Of a DNA stretch of 64,000 nt, positions 52,943 through 60,927 are shown in pieces. Within the stretch, counting starts at the first letter, position 1. Each line of letters starts with the position of its first letter. Under the pieces are notes generated by a model that searched no databases, was not told the DNA's origin, and saw nothing but the letters and a program-made list of their open reading frames with translations. This stretch comes from Proteinivorax tanatarense. GTDB taxonomy: Bacteria > Bacillota > Proteinivoracia > Proteinivoracales > Proteinivoracaceae. The DNA is taken from positions 682,001 through 746,000 of the forward strand of contig NZ_CP158367.1 of the NCBI RefSeq assembly GCF_040267685.1, read 5' to 3'. The position numbers and the translations under genes were made by a program.

Positions 52943-54151
52943 ATGAACGCTATCGCTTTTATCGATATTAATAGCAAAGAAACTGAAAACCTTCGTTATA
53001 CTATTGATGGAAAGATGGTTATCGAGCATACCATCGAAAAGCTTATGATGATTAGGGAAATAGAGGCTATTATCTTGCCTTTACATAAATGCAAAGAAAA
53101 TAAAGCATACAAGAAGTTAGAAGAAAAATATCCCATAAAAGTATTTTTTTCTAAGGAACAAAACCTAGGCAAAAAAATGGTGGCAATAGCTAAAGAATTA
53201 AAGCCGCAGCACATTATTAGGGTGATGGGAGATCAGATGTTTTTAGATACAGATGTCTGCTCTGCTATGCTACAAGAAATGACTAACAAAACTTTGGATA
53301 TAAACTATGCCGACCTAAACTGTGGTTTGGCAGCTCAAATTTTTACATATAACGCATTAAAAAAATGCCAAATTGTTTTGGGAAAGTATCATCGCACAAA
53401 CAACTATATAAATGAAAACCCTGACCAGCTGAAAATATCCACCTATACTCACCCCCATCACAACCCTTATTTTCGCTTTCTAGTTAGAAGTGACAGAGAA
53501 AAAAAGATAGCAGAAATACTTTTAAATACTCCTATTGATTTTGATAACTTAGAAAAATATATAGAAATATTATGTGGCGAAACAGGTTTGTACAACAGAG
53601 GTTGGTTTGAAACCTTCAAAAACAAAGAAAGCTTAGATAAAAAAGGCAATCCTTTGCCTTGGTTTACCTACCAAGCTGTAACCTTTTTAGAAGAAAGGGT
53701 AAAAAGCAAATGGGATGTTTTTGAGTATGGGTGTGGCTATAGCTCCCTTTGGTGGTCAAAAAGAGTAAGCTCAGTAACTTCATGTGAGCATAACCTCCAG
53801 TGGCTTAAAATGGTGCAAACAAAAGCAGGAGAGAACGTTAACCTTATATATGCCGACTTTAACAAAGAAAGAAAGTTTGCAGAAAAAATCTTACAAACAA
53901 AGAAGAAATACGATGTAATAGTAATCGACTCCAAAGAAAGAATAAAATGTGCAAAATACGCTTTGAGAAAGCTTAAGCCCAGCGGTGTAATAATCTGGGA
54001 CGACGCAGAAAGAGATCAAGACAAAGAAGGGCAGCAATTTATAGTACAACAAGGCTTCAAAAGAATAACTTTTACAGGAATGAGCCCAATAGTAAAACAC
54101 GAAAACGAAACAGCAATATTTTACCGGGAAGGTAATTGCTTAGGGATCTAA
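52943..54151 (+). CDS. Fusion of a degenerate nucleotidyltransferase-like domain and a SAM methyltransferase
   Basis: 402 residues, AAGGAG before ATG. N-terminal part (about 1-195) follows the SpsF/CMP-sugar cytidylyltransferase plan (FIDINSKETENLRYTIDGKMVIEHTIEKLM; KPQHIIRVMGDQMFLDTDV), but the usual catalytic R..S.RLP.K loop is missing. C-terminal part (about 235-390) is a class I methyltransferase: FEYGCGYSSLWWSK (SAM loop), VTSCEHN, YDVIVIDSKER and SGVIIWDDAER. It may modify a surface glycan or lipid head group, but there is no glycan cluster around it. The function is unassigned. Confidence 0.75.
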   Translation: MNAIAFIDINSKETENLRYTIDGKMVIEHTIEKLMMIREIEAIILPLHKCKENKAYKKLEEKYPIKVFFSKEQNLGKKMVAIAKELKPQHIIRVMGDQMFLDTDVCSAMLQEMTNKTLDINYADLNCGLAAQIFTYNALKKCQIVLGKYHRTNNYINENPDQLKISTYTHPHHNPYFRFLVRSDREKKIAEILLNTPIDFDNLEKYIEILCGETGLYNRGWFETFKNKESLDKKGNPLPWFTYQAVTFLEERVKSKWDVFEYGCGYSSLWWSKRVSSVTSCEHNLQWLKMVQTKAGENVNLIYADFNKERKFAEKILQTKKKYDVIVIDSKERIKCAKYALRKLKPSGVIIWDDAERDQDKEGQQFIVQQGFKRITFTGMSPIVKHENETAIFYREGNCLGI

Positions 54152-54210
54152 ACATAGAGTTAGTTCCAGCAAATAAGTATTTTACTAATAATTAAAATGG
54201 GGTGATAGAA

Positions 54211-54495
54211 ATTAGAATTAAGAAGGCTATGCTCATGGTGGTAATTTTAACATTTTTGATGTTACTAACTGGTTGTATTCCTGGTGATGGGTCATATACG
54301 GAAGAGCAGCCAGCTGGTTTTTTCTGGGGAATATGGCATGGCTGGGTAGCGCCGATTTCTCTTATTATAGGGATATTTAATGAAGGAATTAGGATTTATG
54401 AGCCTATAAATACAGGGAGTGCTTATGATTTTGGGTTCTACTTAGCAGTAGTAGGTGGTTTTGGAGGAATATCCTTTGCCCGCAAGAACAAATGA
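54211..54495 (+). CDS. Small lipoprotein/membrane protein, probable ATT start
   Basis: About 94 residues. A lipoprotein signal (RIKKAMLMVVILTFLMLLTGC, lipobox LTGC) is followed by GFFWGIWHGWVAPISLIIGIF and FGFYLAVVGGFGGISFARKNK, so two more hydrophobic stretches. This 'GFFWGIWHGWIAP' protein type recurs in many bacteria without known role. A GTG at 54202 sits inside the GGGGTGAT ribosome site; the in-frame ATT at 54211 is correctly spaced and begins a normal signal. An ATT at 54217 is also possible. Confidence 0.65.
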   Translation: MRIKKAMLMVVILTFLMLLTGCIPGDGSYTEEQPAGFFWGIWHGWVAPISLIIGIFNEGIRIYEPINTGSAYDFGFYLAVVGGFGGISFARKNK

Positions 54496-54527
54496 TTGTT
54501 AAATTGAGTTTTAAGTAAAGTAGCAAG

Positions 54528-54567
54528 AAAATGGTTCCACTCATTGTTAGATGAGTGGAACCATTTT
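54528..54567. terminator. Bidirectional terminator
   Basis: Perfect 17-bp stem (54528-54544 with 54551-54567) and six-base loop with a T-run on the plus strand, between the convergent lipoprotein and ABC transporter genes. Confidence 0.88.
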
Positions 54568-54594
54568 TAGGTATATTAATATGATATATTTTTA

Positions 54595-56322
54595 TCATGC
54601 TCCCTTTTTCTTGCTAAACTGTACCGCATCAAGGTGGGCGTACACACCTTTTTTGTTTAACAATTCACTGTGGGTACCACTTTCTACAATTTGACCATTA
54701 TCTACAACCAAAATTCTGTCAGCATTTTCAATTGTAGATAATCTATGGGCTATTATAAGAGTTGTTTTATTTTGCATAAGGTTATTAATAGCATTTTGAA
54801 CTAGTTTTTCTGATTCGTTGTCTAAAGAAGATGTTGCTTCATCTAGTAACAAGATTGGAGCATCCTTGATTATAGCCCTAGCAATTGCAACCCTTTGCTT
54901 TTGTCCGCCGGATAAAAATATTCCCCTTTCTCCTACCATTGTGTCATAGCCATTTTCAAGGCTTAAAATAAATTTATGGGCGTTAGCCGCTTTTGCTGCA
55001 GCAAATATTTCGTAATCTGTAGCATCTTTTTTGCCATAAGCGATATTTTCTTTGATAGTACCGTTAAAAAGATATGGCTCTTGAGGTACATAAGCAGTAA
55101 GACTACGTAACCTGTCAATTGAGTAATCATGTGCCATAGTACTAAAATAGGACATGCTTCCATTCTTTGGTTGGTATAGACCAAGTAATAGCTTAAAAAT
55201 GGTACTTTTTCCTCCACCACTAGGACCTACAATAGCCACTGTTTCCCCATCTTCTACTTCAAAAGAGATATTATTTAGTACAGTATCTTTGCAGTTGTAA
55301 GAAAAGTTAACATTTTCAAATGCTATTGCACTATTGATATCTATGGTAGGCATTTTTTCAAAACAAGTAGGTTCTTCTTCTTTGTCTAGCAGTTCATTTA
55401 CCCTATCAAGTCCAGCAAAGGACTCTTGAACCTGGTTTAAAAATTCTCCAAGAGTTTTAAAGAACATTCCAACACCGTTTTGTAATTGATTTATAGCAAG
55501 AACTTGCCCAAAAGAGACATCACCTCTTAATATAAAAACACTAGCTATTGCAATAAAACCTACAAAGGAAAAAATAGTTAAAAAGTTATTTAAGCCTCGC
55601 ATAACAGAGTTTAGCTTTACCCTTTTTAAAGCAGATTCATACACAAATTTATTTTTTTGCTTAAACTTTTTTGCCATTTTAGTCTTTAGATTAAACAACT
55701 TGATTACCGATGAGCCGGCAACTATATCTGAAAGACCTGTGGTTGTGTCACCTAATTTTTTTTGCACCTGATCACTTTTTTCTTTCATAGGTTTAATGAA
55801 TAAGCTTGTAATACCAAGGTTAATAAAATTCCAAGCTAAGAGCCCTAGGGCAAATTTCCAATTCAGTATAAACATATAAATAATGCAACCAATTCCTCCT
55901 ATAAATTTTCCTGTGAGTTGAGTAAAATGTTGGGTTAAAGATTTTTCTAGAACTTGAATATCGTTGGTAACCCTTGAGGTGAAGTCTCCGCTATGGTTAT
56001 TACTATATTCTTGTTGGGGAAGGTTAAGCATTTTATTAAATGCTTTAGCTCTTAATGAGCTTATAGCTTTTATAGATGAGACTTTAATTAGAGTAAAACC
56101 AATTAACACAAGAGCAGTAAGAAGGAGAGTTAGAGCTAAAAGTCCATATATAGCATCTAATACCATACCTGTATCTTGAGCTACTATACCATCAAAAAGT
56201 ACCAAAAAAATAGTAGCTATAAAAATTTGACTTAAGTCTAGAATAGACATACATAAAAGTCCTAGTAAGTATTTAACTCTATTTCCTTTTAATAGGTTAT
56301 AAAAGCCTTTAAAACCACTCAC
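54595..56322 (-). CDS. ABC exporter subunit (permease-ATPase fusion), second of a pair
   Basis: 575 residues from GTG (AAGGAGG upstream). Six-helix exporter membrane domain (about 1-315) then the ATPase: Walker A GPSGGGKST, Q-loop AYVPQEPYLFNG, signature FLSGGQKQRVAIARA, Walker B ILLLDEATSSLD, switch IAHRLST. Its GTG overlaps the upstream gene's stop by one base (TAGTG), so the two are translationally coupled and should form a heterodimer exporting drugs, lipids or peptides. Confidence 0.92.
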   Translation of the reverse strand: MSGFKGFYNLLKGNRVKYLLGLLCMSILDLSQIFIATIFLVLFDGIVAQDTGMVLDAIYGLLALTLLLTALVLIGFTLIKVSSIKAISSLRAKAFNKMLNLPQQEYSNNHSGDFTSRVTNDIQVLEKSLTQHFTQLTGKFIGGIGCIIYMFILNWKFALGLLAWNFINLGITSLFIKPMKEKSDQVQKKLGDTTTGLSDIVAGSSVIKLFNLKTKMAKKFKQKNKFVYESALKRVKLNSVMRGLNNFLTIFSFVGFIAIASVFILRGDVSFGQVLAINQLQNGVGMFFKTLGEFLNQVQESFAGLDRVNELLDKEEEPTCFEKMPTIDINSAIAFENVNFSYNCKDTVLNNISFEVEDGETVAIVGPSGGGKSTIFKLLLGLYQPKNGSMSYFSTMAHDYSIDRLRSLTAYVPQEPYLFNGTIKENIAYGKKDATDYEIFAAAKAANAHKFILSLENGYDTMVGERGIFLSGGQKQRVAIARAIIKDAPILLLDEATSSLDNESEKLVQNAINNLMQNKTTLIIAHRLSTIENADRILVVDNGQIVESGTHSELLNKKGVYAHLDAVQFSKKKGA

Positions 56323-58046
56323 TATGCAACACCTCCTTTGTTACTATCAAACTGCTTGTGATAAAGGTTATAGTAAAGACCTTTTTTATCCAAAAGCTCT
56401 CTATGGCTACCTTCTTCAACTATGTTGCCATTATCTAAGACCAAAATTCTATCAGCATTTACTATAGTGGAAAGTCTGTGAGCAATTACTATGCTAGTTC
56501 TTCCTGACATAACATTATCCAAGGCTTTTTGTACAATTGCTTCTGATTCTGTATCTAATGCAGAGGTAGCTTCATCTAGCAGCAAAAGTTCCGGGTTTTT
56601 TAAGATAGCTCTAGCGATTGCTAACCTTTGTTTTTGTCCTCCTGAAAAATTGTTTCCTTTTTCTTCCACAATAGTATCATATCCGTTGGGCTGCTTTTTT
56701 ATAAAGTCATGGGCATTTGCTATGTTAGTAGCTTTTATTAGCTGTGTTTCCGAATAATTATCGCAAACTATAGTTAGGTTTTCTCTAATAGTAGCAGGGA
56801 AAAGATATGTGTCCTGGCTAACTGTTGAGATGTTGGATCTTAGTTTATCTAGGTTCCAGATTTCAATATCCTTTTCAAACATATTAATTTTACCTTTATA
56901 GTCTGCATAAAATCCTGTCAGCAGTTTAAAAATGGTAGATTTTCCGCTGCCGCTAGGACCTACCAACGCCAGTGTTTCACCTTTTTTTACTTTAAAGTTT
57001 AAGTTTTTTAAAACAGAGCTATCGCCATAACCAAAAGTTAAGTTTTTTACTTCAACTAATGTAGATGCATTTTCAACATCAAAGGATTCCCCGTTTTTTC
57101 TTTCGGCTTCTTCATTTAACAAATCATAAATTCTTTTAAGACCTTGCATGGAAGTTTTATAGCTGCCGTAATGACTGGGGATTTGGGCAAGAGGGAAAGT
57201 CAAGTTATTCAATAAATTAATAAAAGCTATTAGTTCTCCAGGAGTTAAAGAGCCGGCAACTGTAAGATAACCTCCTAGTCCAAAGGTTACTATAAAGGGT
57301 AAAAAGGATATGCCGACAGTAAGACTTTGCAAAACTGCTCTTTTTTTGGCTAGCTTTACACCTCTATCCATCGAAGTATTCACTTGCTTGCTAAACTTTT
57401 CCCTTACAATATTCTGTAAGTTAAAGGTTTTAACTATGGATACTCCACCTAAAATATCTTGAGTGGTATTATTCATATTTGATAGTTCATCTTGATGCTC
57501 TTTACTAAATCTAGATATAGGCTTTCCTAAATAGGTAGTAGCAATAAATAATAGAGGTATTACGACTATACTTATTAAGGTAAGCTGCCAGTTTAAAAGA
57601 AGAAGATAAACAAGAGAGACAATGGCTATTAGCGGTCTTGAGATTAACATGTAGGCATCGTTATTTAAAAACTGCCCCACTAGTTGAAGGTCGTTTGTAA
57701 GCTTTGACATGCTATCTCCGGAATTCATTTCATCAAGTTTATATTCTGGAAGCTCTATTAACTTCTGTGTGCCCTCTTTTCGTAGGGTATAGGTTATAGA
57801 TTCGCTAATTTTACCAGTAGATAAAGTCTGACCGCTTAAACAAAGAGATAAAACTACAGTAGAAAACATTAAAATTCCAAGATAAACATAAAAGGAATCA
57901 TGGACCTGTAGTATGGCGCTATCACCTAAAACTCTTAAAGATTGCGCCATTATAAGGGTAAATAACACTTCTCCAACTAAACATAAAACTGCCAACAAAT
58001 AATATGGCCTCAAATTAGGCAACTTTTTCACTAAATCTACCAACAT
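56322..58046 (-). CDS. ABC exporter subunit (permease-ATPase fusion), first of a pair
   Basis: 574 residues from the ATG at 58046, ten bases after AAGGAG; the longer frame to 58088 has no site. Six-helix membrane domain then ATPase: Walker A GPSGSGKST, TVSQDTYLFPATI, signature NFSGGQKQRLAIARA, Walker B LLLLDEATSALDTES, switch IAHRLST. Both subunits keep the Glu after Walker B, so neither ATP site looks degenerate. A 16-bp palindrome 135 bases upstream may be the operator. Confidence 0.92.
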   Translation of the reverse strand: MLVDLVKKLPNLRPYYLLAVLCLVGEVLFTLIMAQSLRVLGDSAILQVHDSFYVYLGILMFSTVVLSLCLSGQTLSTGKISESITYTLRKEGTQKLIELPEYKLDEMNSGDSMSKLTNDLQLVGQFLNNDAYMLISRPLIAIVSLVYLLLLNWQLTLISIVVIPLLFIATTYLGKPISRFSKEHQDELSNMNNTTQDILGGVSIVKTFNLQNIVREKFSKQVNTSMDRGVKLAKKRAVLQSLTVGISFLPFIVTFGLGGYLTVAGSLTPGELIAFINLLNNLTFPLAQIPSHYGSYKTSMQGLKRIYDLLNEEAERKNGESFDVENASTLVEVKNLTFGYGDSSVLKNLNFKVKKGETLALVGPSGSGKSTIFKLLTGFYADYKGKINMFEKDIEIWNLDKLRSNISTVSQDTYLFPATIRENLTIVCDNYSETQLIKATNIANAHDFIKKQPNGYDTIVEEKGNNFSGGQKQRLAIARAILKNPELLLLDEATSALDTESEAIVQKALDNVMSGRTSIVIAHRLSTIVNADRILVLDNGNIVEEGSHRELLDKKGLYYNLYHKQFDSNKGGVA

Positions 58047-58396
58047 TTTTAAACAACTCCTTACTATTTTTAATAATAAAATTAACATTGCATCGAATCC
58101 TAACCAGTTATTTAATATTTAAACTAAAAGCTTAATGTTTTAAAGGTGTTATCTCAATTATAATAAATTATTTAACAATGTCAATAAATTTATTGATATT
58201 TTTAAGCAAATTTATTATAAAATTTAAATTTAGCTTTAAAATAACATTTAAGACATAATCTTATAATTATTAAAAATATTAAAGGATTTTAGATTAAGTT
58301 GTCGAATTATTAAAATATAGAAAATTGAAAACTAATTGGTTGTAAATTCCAGCATCGTGAAAAAGAATAACCTAAGAGGTAAGTTGAAGTGCAACA
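58047..58396. other. AT-rich intergenic stretch between divergent genes
   Basis: About 350 bases, very AT-rich, no gene-like frame. It holds the palindrome at 58181 and must contain promoters for the ABC exporter (minus) and the prepilin (plus). Otherwise I see nothing in it. Confidence 0.5.
58181..58196. promoter_or_regulatory. 16-bp perfect palindrome, candidate operator of the ABC exporter
   Basis: TCAATAAATTTATTGA is fully self-complementary. It lies about 135 bases upstream of the exporter start. The form resembles operators of dimeric winged-helix repressors. No regulator gene adjoins it. Confidence 0.45.
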
Positions 58397-58430
58397 AGGC
58401 GTTTTAAAGTTTTACATTTGCCTAGTAGGG
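58397..58430 (+). promoter_or_regulatory. Hairpin element C before the prepilin gene
   Basis: Same geometry as elements A and B: AGGC (58397-58400) with GCCT (58420-58423), 10-nt loop TAAAGTTTTA (58405-58414), one bulged base (58419). The inner four positions (GTTT/CATT) pair poorly, so this copy is degenerate. The ribosome site AGGGGGGG starts four bases after GCCT, so CCT and AGG are adjacent and an alternative hairpin could not close. Same loop core AGYTTT as A and B. Confidence 0.4.
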
Positions 58431-58439
58431 GGGGATAAG

Positions 58440-58757
58440 GTGAAATTTAATAACTATGATGGGTTTACATTATTGGAAGTTTTAATTGTAATATCCCTTT
58501 TAGGAGTAATATTAGTGCTAACGATACCCAATATAGCTAGTGGTTCCGAACACGCTCACAAAGAACTTTGTAAAAGCTCCATAATTTTATTAGAAGGAGC
58601 AATTGCGCAATATGAAACTGTTAAAAATTCTACAATCGATGATAAAGGTGACATAGCTAACTATTTGTATAAAAATAATTTTCTAGAGTATGAACTAGAA
58701 TGTCCTTTAGGTGGCACATATAAGTTAAGTAAAGGAAAGGTTTCATGTAATCATTAG
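58440..58757 (+). CDS. Type IV prepilin-like protein
   Basis: 105 residues from the GTG at 58440 (AGGGGGGG upstream). The frame opens at 58389, but that part is the hairpin element. Prepilin leader VKFNNYDG cut before F in the class III motif G-FTLLEVLIVISLLGVIL, with the conserved Glu5 and hydrophobic N-terminal helix. The short C-terminal domain has two Cys pairs' worth of spacing (CKSS; CPLGG; C near the end). No pilin assembly ATPase, platform protein or peptidase is in the window, so it must be served by genes elsewhere. Confidence 0.85.
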   Translation: MKFNNYDGFTLLEVLIVISLLGVILVLTIPNIASGSEHAHKELCKSSIILLEGAIAQYETVKNSTIDDKGDIANYLYKNNFLEYELECPLGGTYKLSKGKVSCNH

Positions 58758-58759
58758 TA

Positions 58760-58799
58760 AAAAGATACTCAGAGTCAGTGATGACCCTGAGTATCTTTT
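58760..58799 (+). terminator. Terminator after the prepilin
   Basis: Perfect 13-bp stem (58760-58772 with 58787-58799) ending in TTTT, 3 bases past the stop codon. Confidence 0.85.
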
Positions 58800-58937
58800 G
58801 GCTTTTAAACTGACAAACTTAAAAAAGTATAGAGAGAAGCTTTTTTGTTGAAAATAACTTAAAGGGTTTTGTGATTGAAATCAATGATAACTTAAAAAAG
58901 GTAACTTATAATGGAGAAAGAAAAGGAGTGGTACAAT

Positions 58938-59591
58938 ATGAGTGCTTTTTTAGGACCTATTCATCACTGGTTATTTAATAAAGTTCTAATCTTTGAAGAT
59001 TTAGAAACTGTTGTGGTGCGGAAGTTGGAAAAAGAGTTTAAAGAAGATATTAGTAAAATTTATGAGGAACAGAAAAAGAAATATGGAGCTCCTTTTGAAA
59101 AAGGGGTAAATCTTGAAACTGCTATACAACATGATAATATTCATGGATGGCTGCAGCAAAGAATAGAGATTGCAGAAACTAGGCAAGCAGCTTTTATCGC
59201 TAAGGTAATAGATAAATATAAAGAAGAGGCAAAAGCAGTTTTAAAAGAAATTCATCGTGAGCATGGTCGTAAAATGGGAGAGCAAGCCAAAGAAAAAGAA
59301 AGTACAGGCACAGCTGAAGAAGTTTATCAAGTGTTAAATGATAATATTTTGGATGGTATGCCCTGTGATCAAGTAAATAATGTTGTTGAAAACCGACAAG
59401 ATTATCTTAGGTGGGATGTAACAAATTGCTTACATCGAAGATATTGGGAAGCTGTAAAAGCTGATGTACAGTTTTTTTATGTTTTGAGGGGGCTATGGAT
59501 TGGCTCTTTTGTTAAAGGATTAAATAAAGGTTTTGATTATAAAATGGAACTTAAAGATGGTAAAATAGTGAATGAAATTATAGCTAAATAA
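58938..59591 (+). CDS. Conserved-looking protein of unknown function
   Basis: 217 residues from the ATG at 58938 (AAGGAGTGG upstream; the frame opens at 58911). Soluble and mixed-charge, with a helical middle. Notable stretches: GPIHHWLFNKV at the start, NIHGWLQQRIEIAETRQAAF, NRQDYLRWDVTNCLHRRYWEAVKADVQFFYVLRGLWIGSFVKGL near the end. Conserved-type His, Cys and Glu clusters suggest an enzyme or metal/heme site. The start resembles L-2-amino-thiazoline-4-carboxylate hydrolase-like proteins only vaguely. No function assigned. Confidence 0.65.
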   Translation: MSAFLGPIHHWLFNKVLIFEDLETVVVRKLEKEFKEDISKIYEEQKKKYGAPFEKGVNLETAIQHDNIHGWLQQRIEIAETRQAAFIAKVIDKYKEEAKAVLKEIHREHGRKMGEQAKEKESTGTAEEVYQVLNDNILDGMPCDQVNNVVENRQDYLRWDVTNCLHRRYWEAVKADVQFFYVLRGLWIGSFVKGLNKGFDYKMELKDGKIVNEIIAK

Positions 59592-59594
59592 AAC

Positions 59595-59620
59595 AAAAAC
59601 TCCTAAGCTCAGAGTTTTTT
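59595..59620 (+). terminator. Terminator after the unknown protein
   Basis: An 8-bp stem (AAAAACTC with GAGTTTTT) and T-run just past the stop; a second T-run hairpin using GGAGTTTTT follows. Confidence 0.7.
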
Positions 59621-59766
59621 TCAGAGCACTGGAGTTTTTATTTTTATAAAAGTATGATGACAGGAAATTTTAAAAAAATCTGATAAAAAACTTTCGACTA
59701 ACGAAGGAATTTTATACATAATTGTAGAATAGTATTTGTAACAATTAAAGGGAGGAATGATTTTTT

Positions 59767-60927
59767 ATGATTGCAATTACAAACGGAAAGATTTACACAA
59801 TGGCTAACAAAACTCTAGAAAATGGGACTATACTTATTAAAGAAGGAAAAATTGAAGATGTGGGAGAAAGCATAGATATCCCTCAAAATGCTAAAGTAAT
59901 TGATGCAAAAGGCCAGGTTATAATGCCGGGGCTTATTGATGCACACTCACACATCGGTATTTTTGAAGAAGCAATGGGTTTTGAAGGTGCTGATGGCAAT
60001 GAGATGACTCATCCTTCAACTCCGCACCTTAGAGCTATCGACGCAGTAAACCCTATGGATACTGCTTTAAAAGAAGCTTATGAAGGTGGTATAACCACAG
60101 TTGTTTCAGGACCTGGAAGTGCTAACGTAATTGGTGGTCAAGGGATGGCCATGAAAACTTACGGTAAAATAATTGATGAAATGGTGATGTTAGAGCCTAC
60201 AGGTATGAAGTGTGCTTATGGCGAGAATCCAAAAAGAGTGTACAGCAGTCAAAAGAAAGCGCCATCTACAAGGATGGGGACAGCTGCAGTTATGCGTGAA
60301 GAGCTAATTAAAGCACAAGAGTACCTTAAAAAGCTTGAAAAAGCTGAAGAAGATTCAGAAAAAGCGCCAGCTAGAGATCTAAAAATGGAAGGCTTGGTAA
60401 AAGTGTTACGTAAAGAAATTCCTCTAAGAGCTCATGCCCATAGAGCAGATGATATTGTTACTGCCTTAAGGATTGCTGAGGAGTTTGATGTAGATATTAC
60501 CATCGAGCACTGTACAGAAGGGCATTTAGTAGCTGATTATCTTGCTGAAAAGAAGGTTGATGTTGTCATTGGACCGACATTATCCTCTAGACCTAAAGTT
60601 GAACTGGCAAACCTTACCTTTGAAACAGGAAGAGTGTTATGGGAGGCAGGGGTTAAATTTGCAATTATGACAGATCACCCTGTTATACCTCAACACTACC
60701 TACCTATTTGTGCAGCACTAGCCCATAGAGATGGTTTGCCAAAAGAAGAAGCGTTAAAGGCTATAACTATTAATGCAGCAGAAATTATTGGAGTAGGAGA
60801 ACGGGTAGGCAGTATAGAAAAAGGAAAAGATGCTGATATTATTGTGTTAGATGGCGATCTTTTTGATTACAAAACTAAAGTGCAAAAAACAATTATAAAT
60901 GGAGAGGTAATTTATGACCGTAAATAA
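59767..60927 (+). CDS. Amidohydrolase, imidazolonepropionase-like (tandem copy 1)
   Basis: 386 residues, GGGAGG before ATG. Metal ligands all present: HSH in GLIDAHSHIGIFEE, His in LRAHAHRADDIVTAL, His in ITIEHCTEGH and Asp in IMTDHPV. Ends with GSIEKGKDADIIVLDGDLFDY, the usual beta-sandwich return. The family hydrolyses cyclic amides or peptides (imidazolonepropionase and Xaa-Pro/Arg dipeptidases included); the substrate is unknown. Overlaps the next gene by 14 bases. Confidence 0.85.
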   Translation: MIAITNGKIYTMANKTLENGTILIKEGKIEDVGESIDIPQNAKVIDAKGQVIMPGLIDAHSHIGIFEEAMGFEGADGNEMTHPSTPHLRAIDAVNPMDTALKEAYEGGITTVVSGPGSANVIGGQGMAMKTYGKIIDEMVMLEPTGMKCAYGENPKRVYSSQKKAPSTRMGTAAVMREELIKAQEYLKKLEKAEEDSEKAPARDLKMEGLVKVLRKEIPLRAHAHRADDIVTALRIAEEFDVDITIEHCTEGHLVADYLAEKKVDVVIGPTLSSRPKVELANLTFETGRVLWEAGVKFAIMTDHPVIPQHYLPICAALAHRDGLPKEEALKAITINAAEIIGVGERVGSIEKGKDADIIVLDGDLFDYKTKVQKTIINGEVIYDRK

